DNA of 39,582 bases from JACMPA01 sp035564115. Lineage in GTDB: Bacteria > Patescibacteriota > Saccharimonadia > Saccharimonadales > UBA4665. Numbering within the stretch: position 1 is the first letter of the stretch; each line of letters begins with the position of its first letter. Below are positions 38,373 to 39,582 of the stretch, piece after piece. The position numbers and the translations under genes were made by a program. The stretch spans positions 1-39,582 of the forward strand of contig DATMTN010000009.1 in NCBI GenBank assembly GCA_035564115.1, in the 5' to 3' direction. A model generated the notes under the pieces. That model was not told where the DNA came from and made no database searches. It saw nothing but the letters and a program-made list of their open reading frames with translations.

Positions 38373-38866
38373 TGAAGTTCAACGATCTCGAACTCACCAA
38401 GGCCAAGCGCGGCAAGCGCGTTGGTCGCGGTATCTCAGCCGGTCAGGGTAAAACCGCCGGTCGTGGTACCAAGGGTTACGGCGCCCGTGCCGGTTCCAAG
38501 GCTAAGCCAGGTTTCGCTGGTGGTCAGAACCCACTGATGCAAGCTTTGCCTAAGCTGCCTGGCTTCCGTAGCCTGCGCACCAAAGCCGAGAACGTCCACA
38601 CGGGCCAGCTCGAGCAATTTGGCGGCAAGACTGTCGATGCACACGTTCTGGCAGAAGCTGGTCTCATCAGCGACGCACACGTTCGTGTCAAGCTCATCAC
38701 CGGTAAGGGCGAGCTAACCAAGAAGGTCACCGTCAAGCTGCCAGCTATCAGTGCATCTGCACTCGAGGCTGTCCAGAAGGCTGGTGGTACTTTCGAGCAG
38801 ACCGCTCGTGCCCAGCGTGCTATTACTTCTGAGAAGTCACGCAAGGCCAACAAAGAAGCTAAGTAA
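38372..38866 (+). CDS. rplO: 50S ribosomal protein L15
   Basis: Late-assembly protein of the large subunit; 164 residues, slightly longer than the usual 144-150. Seen: LTKAKRGKRVGRGISAGQGKTAGRGTKGYGARAG in parts, GGQNPLMQALPKLPGF, VHTGQLEQFGGKTVDAHVL-type middle and an Ala/Lys-rich end. It is the last gene of the operon: a strong terminator follows at once, so secY, adk and map are elsewhere. Coupled to rpsE by TAATG. Confidence 0.97.
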   Translation: MKFNDLELTKAKRGKRVGRGISAGQGKTAGRGTKGYGARAGSKAKPGFAGGQNPLMQALPKLPGFRSLRTKAENVHTGQLEQFGGKTVDAHVLAEAGLISDAHVRVKLITGKGELTKKVTVKLPAISASALEAVQKAGGTFEQTARAQRAITSEKSRKANKEAK

Positions 38867-38881
38867 CCTACGCTTACTTCC

Positions 38882-38913
38882 AACAAAACACCCTTTTCGG
38901 AGGGTGTTTTGTT
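38882..38913 (+). terminator. Terminator of the rplC-rplO operon
   Basis: AACAAAACACCCT (38882-38894) pairs with AGGGTGTTTTGTT (38901-38913), 13 perfect pairs with a 6-nt loop, T-rich 3' arm. Confidence 0.95.
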
Positions 38914-38914
38914 T

Positions 38915-38920
38915 TAGAAT
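38915..38920 (+). promoter_or_regulatory. Leaderless-type promoter of the HAD gene (-10)
   Basis: TAGAAT ends 9 nt before ATG 38930, directly behind the operon terminator. No Shine-Dalgarno site. Confidence 0.5.
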
Positions 38921-38929
38921 GGTAGGTAT

Positions 38930-39582
38930 ATGATTTTATTCGCTACCGATCTTGACGGGTCACTGGTGGGAGATGACGCTGCCATGCAAAAGCTTTTCGG
39001 CATACTGCAGCCGTTACGTGAACAAGGTAAGCTCAAATTCGTCTACGTAAGCGGCAGGTCTTACGAACGAATCAAAAGGCAGCAACCAGAAGAAAACCTC
39101 GCTCAACCTGATGCCATTATCGCTTCAGTAGGTAGTGAGATTTACATTAACGACTCGCTAGTGGCTGGATGGCAGGATAGCTTTAGTACGGGCTGGAACC
39201 GTGATGCTATTGCTAAGACGGCTGCTGAATTTACGAACCTGACATTTCAAGAGGAAAGCGAGCAGCGACCATATAAGATATCATTTGAGTCAGATGTTCC
39301 GAATAAAGCTGAGGTATTGCGACTTAGTAAAGCTCTGACAAAAGAGTTTCCTAATATTCAAGTTCTGTCTTCGCATGCTGGCCAATACGTGGATATTATG
39401 CCCACCGGCAGCGACAAGGGAAGCGCAGTGTTATATCTGGCAAAATTATGGAATATACATCCCGAAGATATTTACTCGGCAGGCGATTCTTCCAATGACA
39501 TTACAATGCTTGAGAAGACAAAAGCAATCGTAGTCGGCAATGCTTACAAAGAACTTCATGACTGGTACGATGATCATCCGGG
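38930..39582 (+). CDS. HAD-superfamily phosphatase, sucrose-phosphate-phosphatase-like (partial)
   Basis: The first 217 codons of a gene cut by the window end; no stop is seen. Seen: motif I DLDGS with D7 and D9 (nucleophile and acid/base), motif II SGRS (41-44), DAIIASVGSEIYIND (61-75), the Lys of motif III (K163 in TGSDKGSA), and motif IV GDSSND (185-190). The cap inserted between motifs II and III and the VDIMPTGSDKG pattern match the IIB (Cof/SPP) branch, with the closest feel being sucrose-6-phosphate phosphatase. The true substrate is unknown. It starts right after the ribosomal operon terminator. Confidence 0.85.
   Translation, partial: MILFATDLDGSLVGDDAAMQKLFGILQPLREQGKLKFVYVSGRSYERIKRQQPEENLAQPDAIIASVGSEIYINDSLVAGWQDSFSTGWNRDAIAKTAAEFTNLTFQEESEQRPYKISFESDVPNKAEVLRLSKALTKEFPNIQVLSSHAGQYVDIMPTGSDKGSAVLYLAKLWNIHPEDIYSAGDSSNDITMLEKTKAIVVGNAYKELHDWYDDHP

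Noticed and set aside
1..39582. CRISPR arrays, insertion sequences, phage genes or a replication origin
   Set aside because: I saw no regularly spaced repeats, transposase or integrase motifs, or DnaA-box clusters anywhere in the window.

Overview
The window is a gene-dense stretch with every recognisable gene on the + strand. It most likely comes from the chromosome of a Candidate Phyla Radiation (Patescibacteria) bacterium, with Saccharibacteria (TM7) my best guess. Supporting signs are the absence of rpmD (L30) between rpsE and rplO (L30 loss is a known CPR trait), a derived zinc-less RpoC, and many leaderless-type promoters. Long conserved genes contain no internal TGA, which argues against the TGA=Gly lineages (Gracilibacteria/SR1). 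The lineage is an inference; no 16S rRNA gene is present.

Layout. 1-5570: tyrS, a SAM methyltransferase, recG, a Zn-phospholipase-C-like protein and rsmD. 5571-6148: a structured non-coding stretch holding tRNA-Leu(UAG), its terminator, and a 26-bp duplicate of the tRNA 3' end with a second terminator. 6149-8685: three membrane proteins of unknown role. 8791-13633: an alpha/beta hydrolase, hisS, tig, a small unknown gene, clpP under a perfect CIRCE operator, and another small unknown gene. 13634-21221: rpoB-rpoC. 21345-22436: an unknown gene. 22559-27258: the str group rpsL-rpsG-(small ORF)-fusA, then tuf with its own promoter and structured leader. 27405-28158: a J-domain protein and a cupin. 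28283-28612: rpsJ alone with its own terminator, then an unknown 350-residue gene. 29958-38866: a 19-gene ribosomal protein operon from rplC to rplO, ending in a strong terminator instead of continuing to secY. 38930-end: a HAD phosphatase cut by the window edge.

The genes form a transcription/translation core: RNA polymerase, 22 ribosomal proteins, EF-G, EF-Tu, two tRNA synthetases and a 16S rRNA methylase, plus protein folding and turnover (trigger factor, ClpP, J protein). Two expression styles are visible. Ribosomal, str and clpP genes have Shine-Dalgarno sites, and many ribosomal protein genes are coupled by TAATG overlaps. Several moderately expressed genes (recG, hisS, tig, the J protein and others) have a -10 hexamer only 7-9 nt before the ATG, implying leaderless mRNAs.

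The most unusual observations are these: RpoC has lost the cysteines of both zinc sites without gaps and has an altered trigger loop next to the conserved His; EF-G has NKIN in place of the guanine-specificity motif NKxD; a hairpin with a conserved loop occurs in opposite orientations after rpoC and after fusA; and TGA is almost absent as a stop codon.
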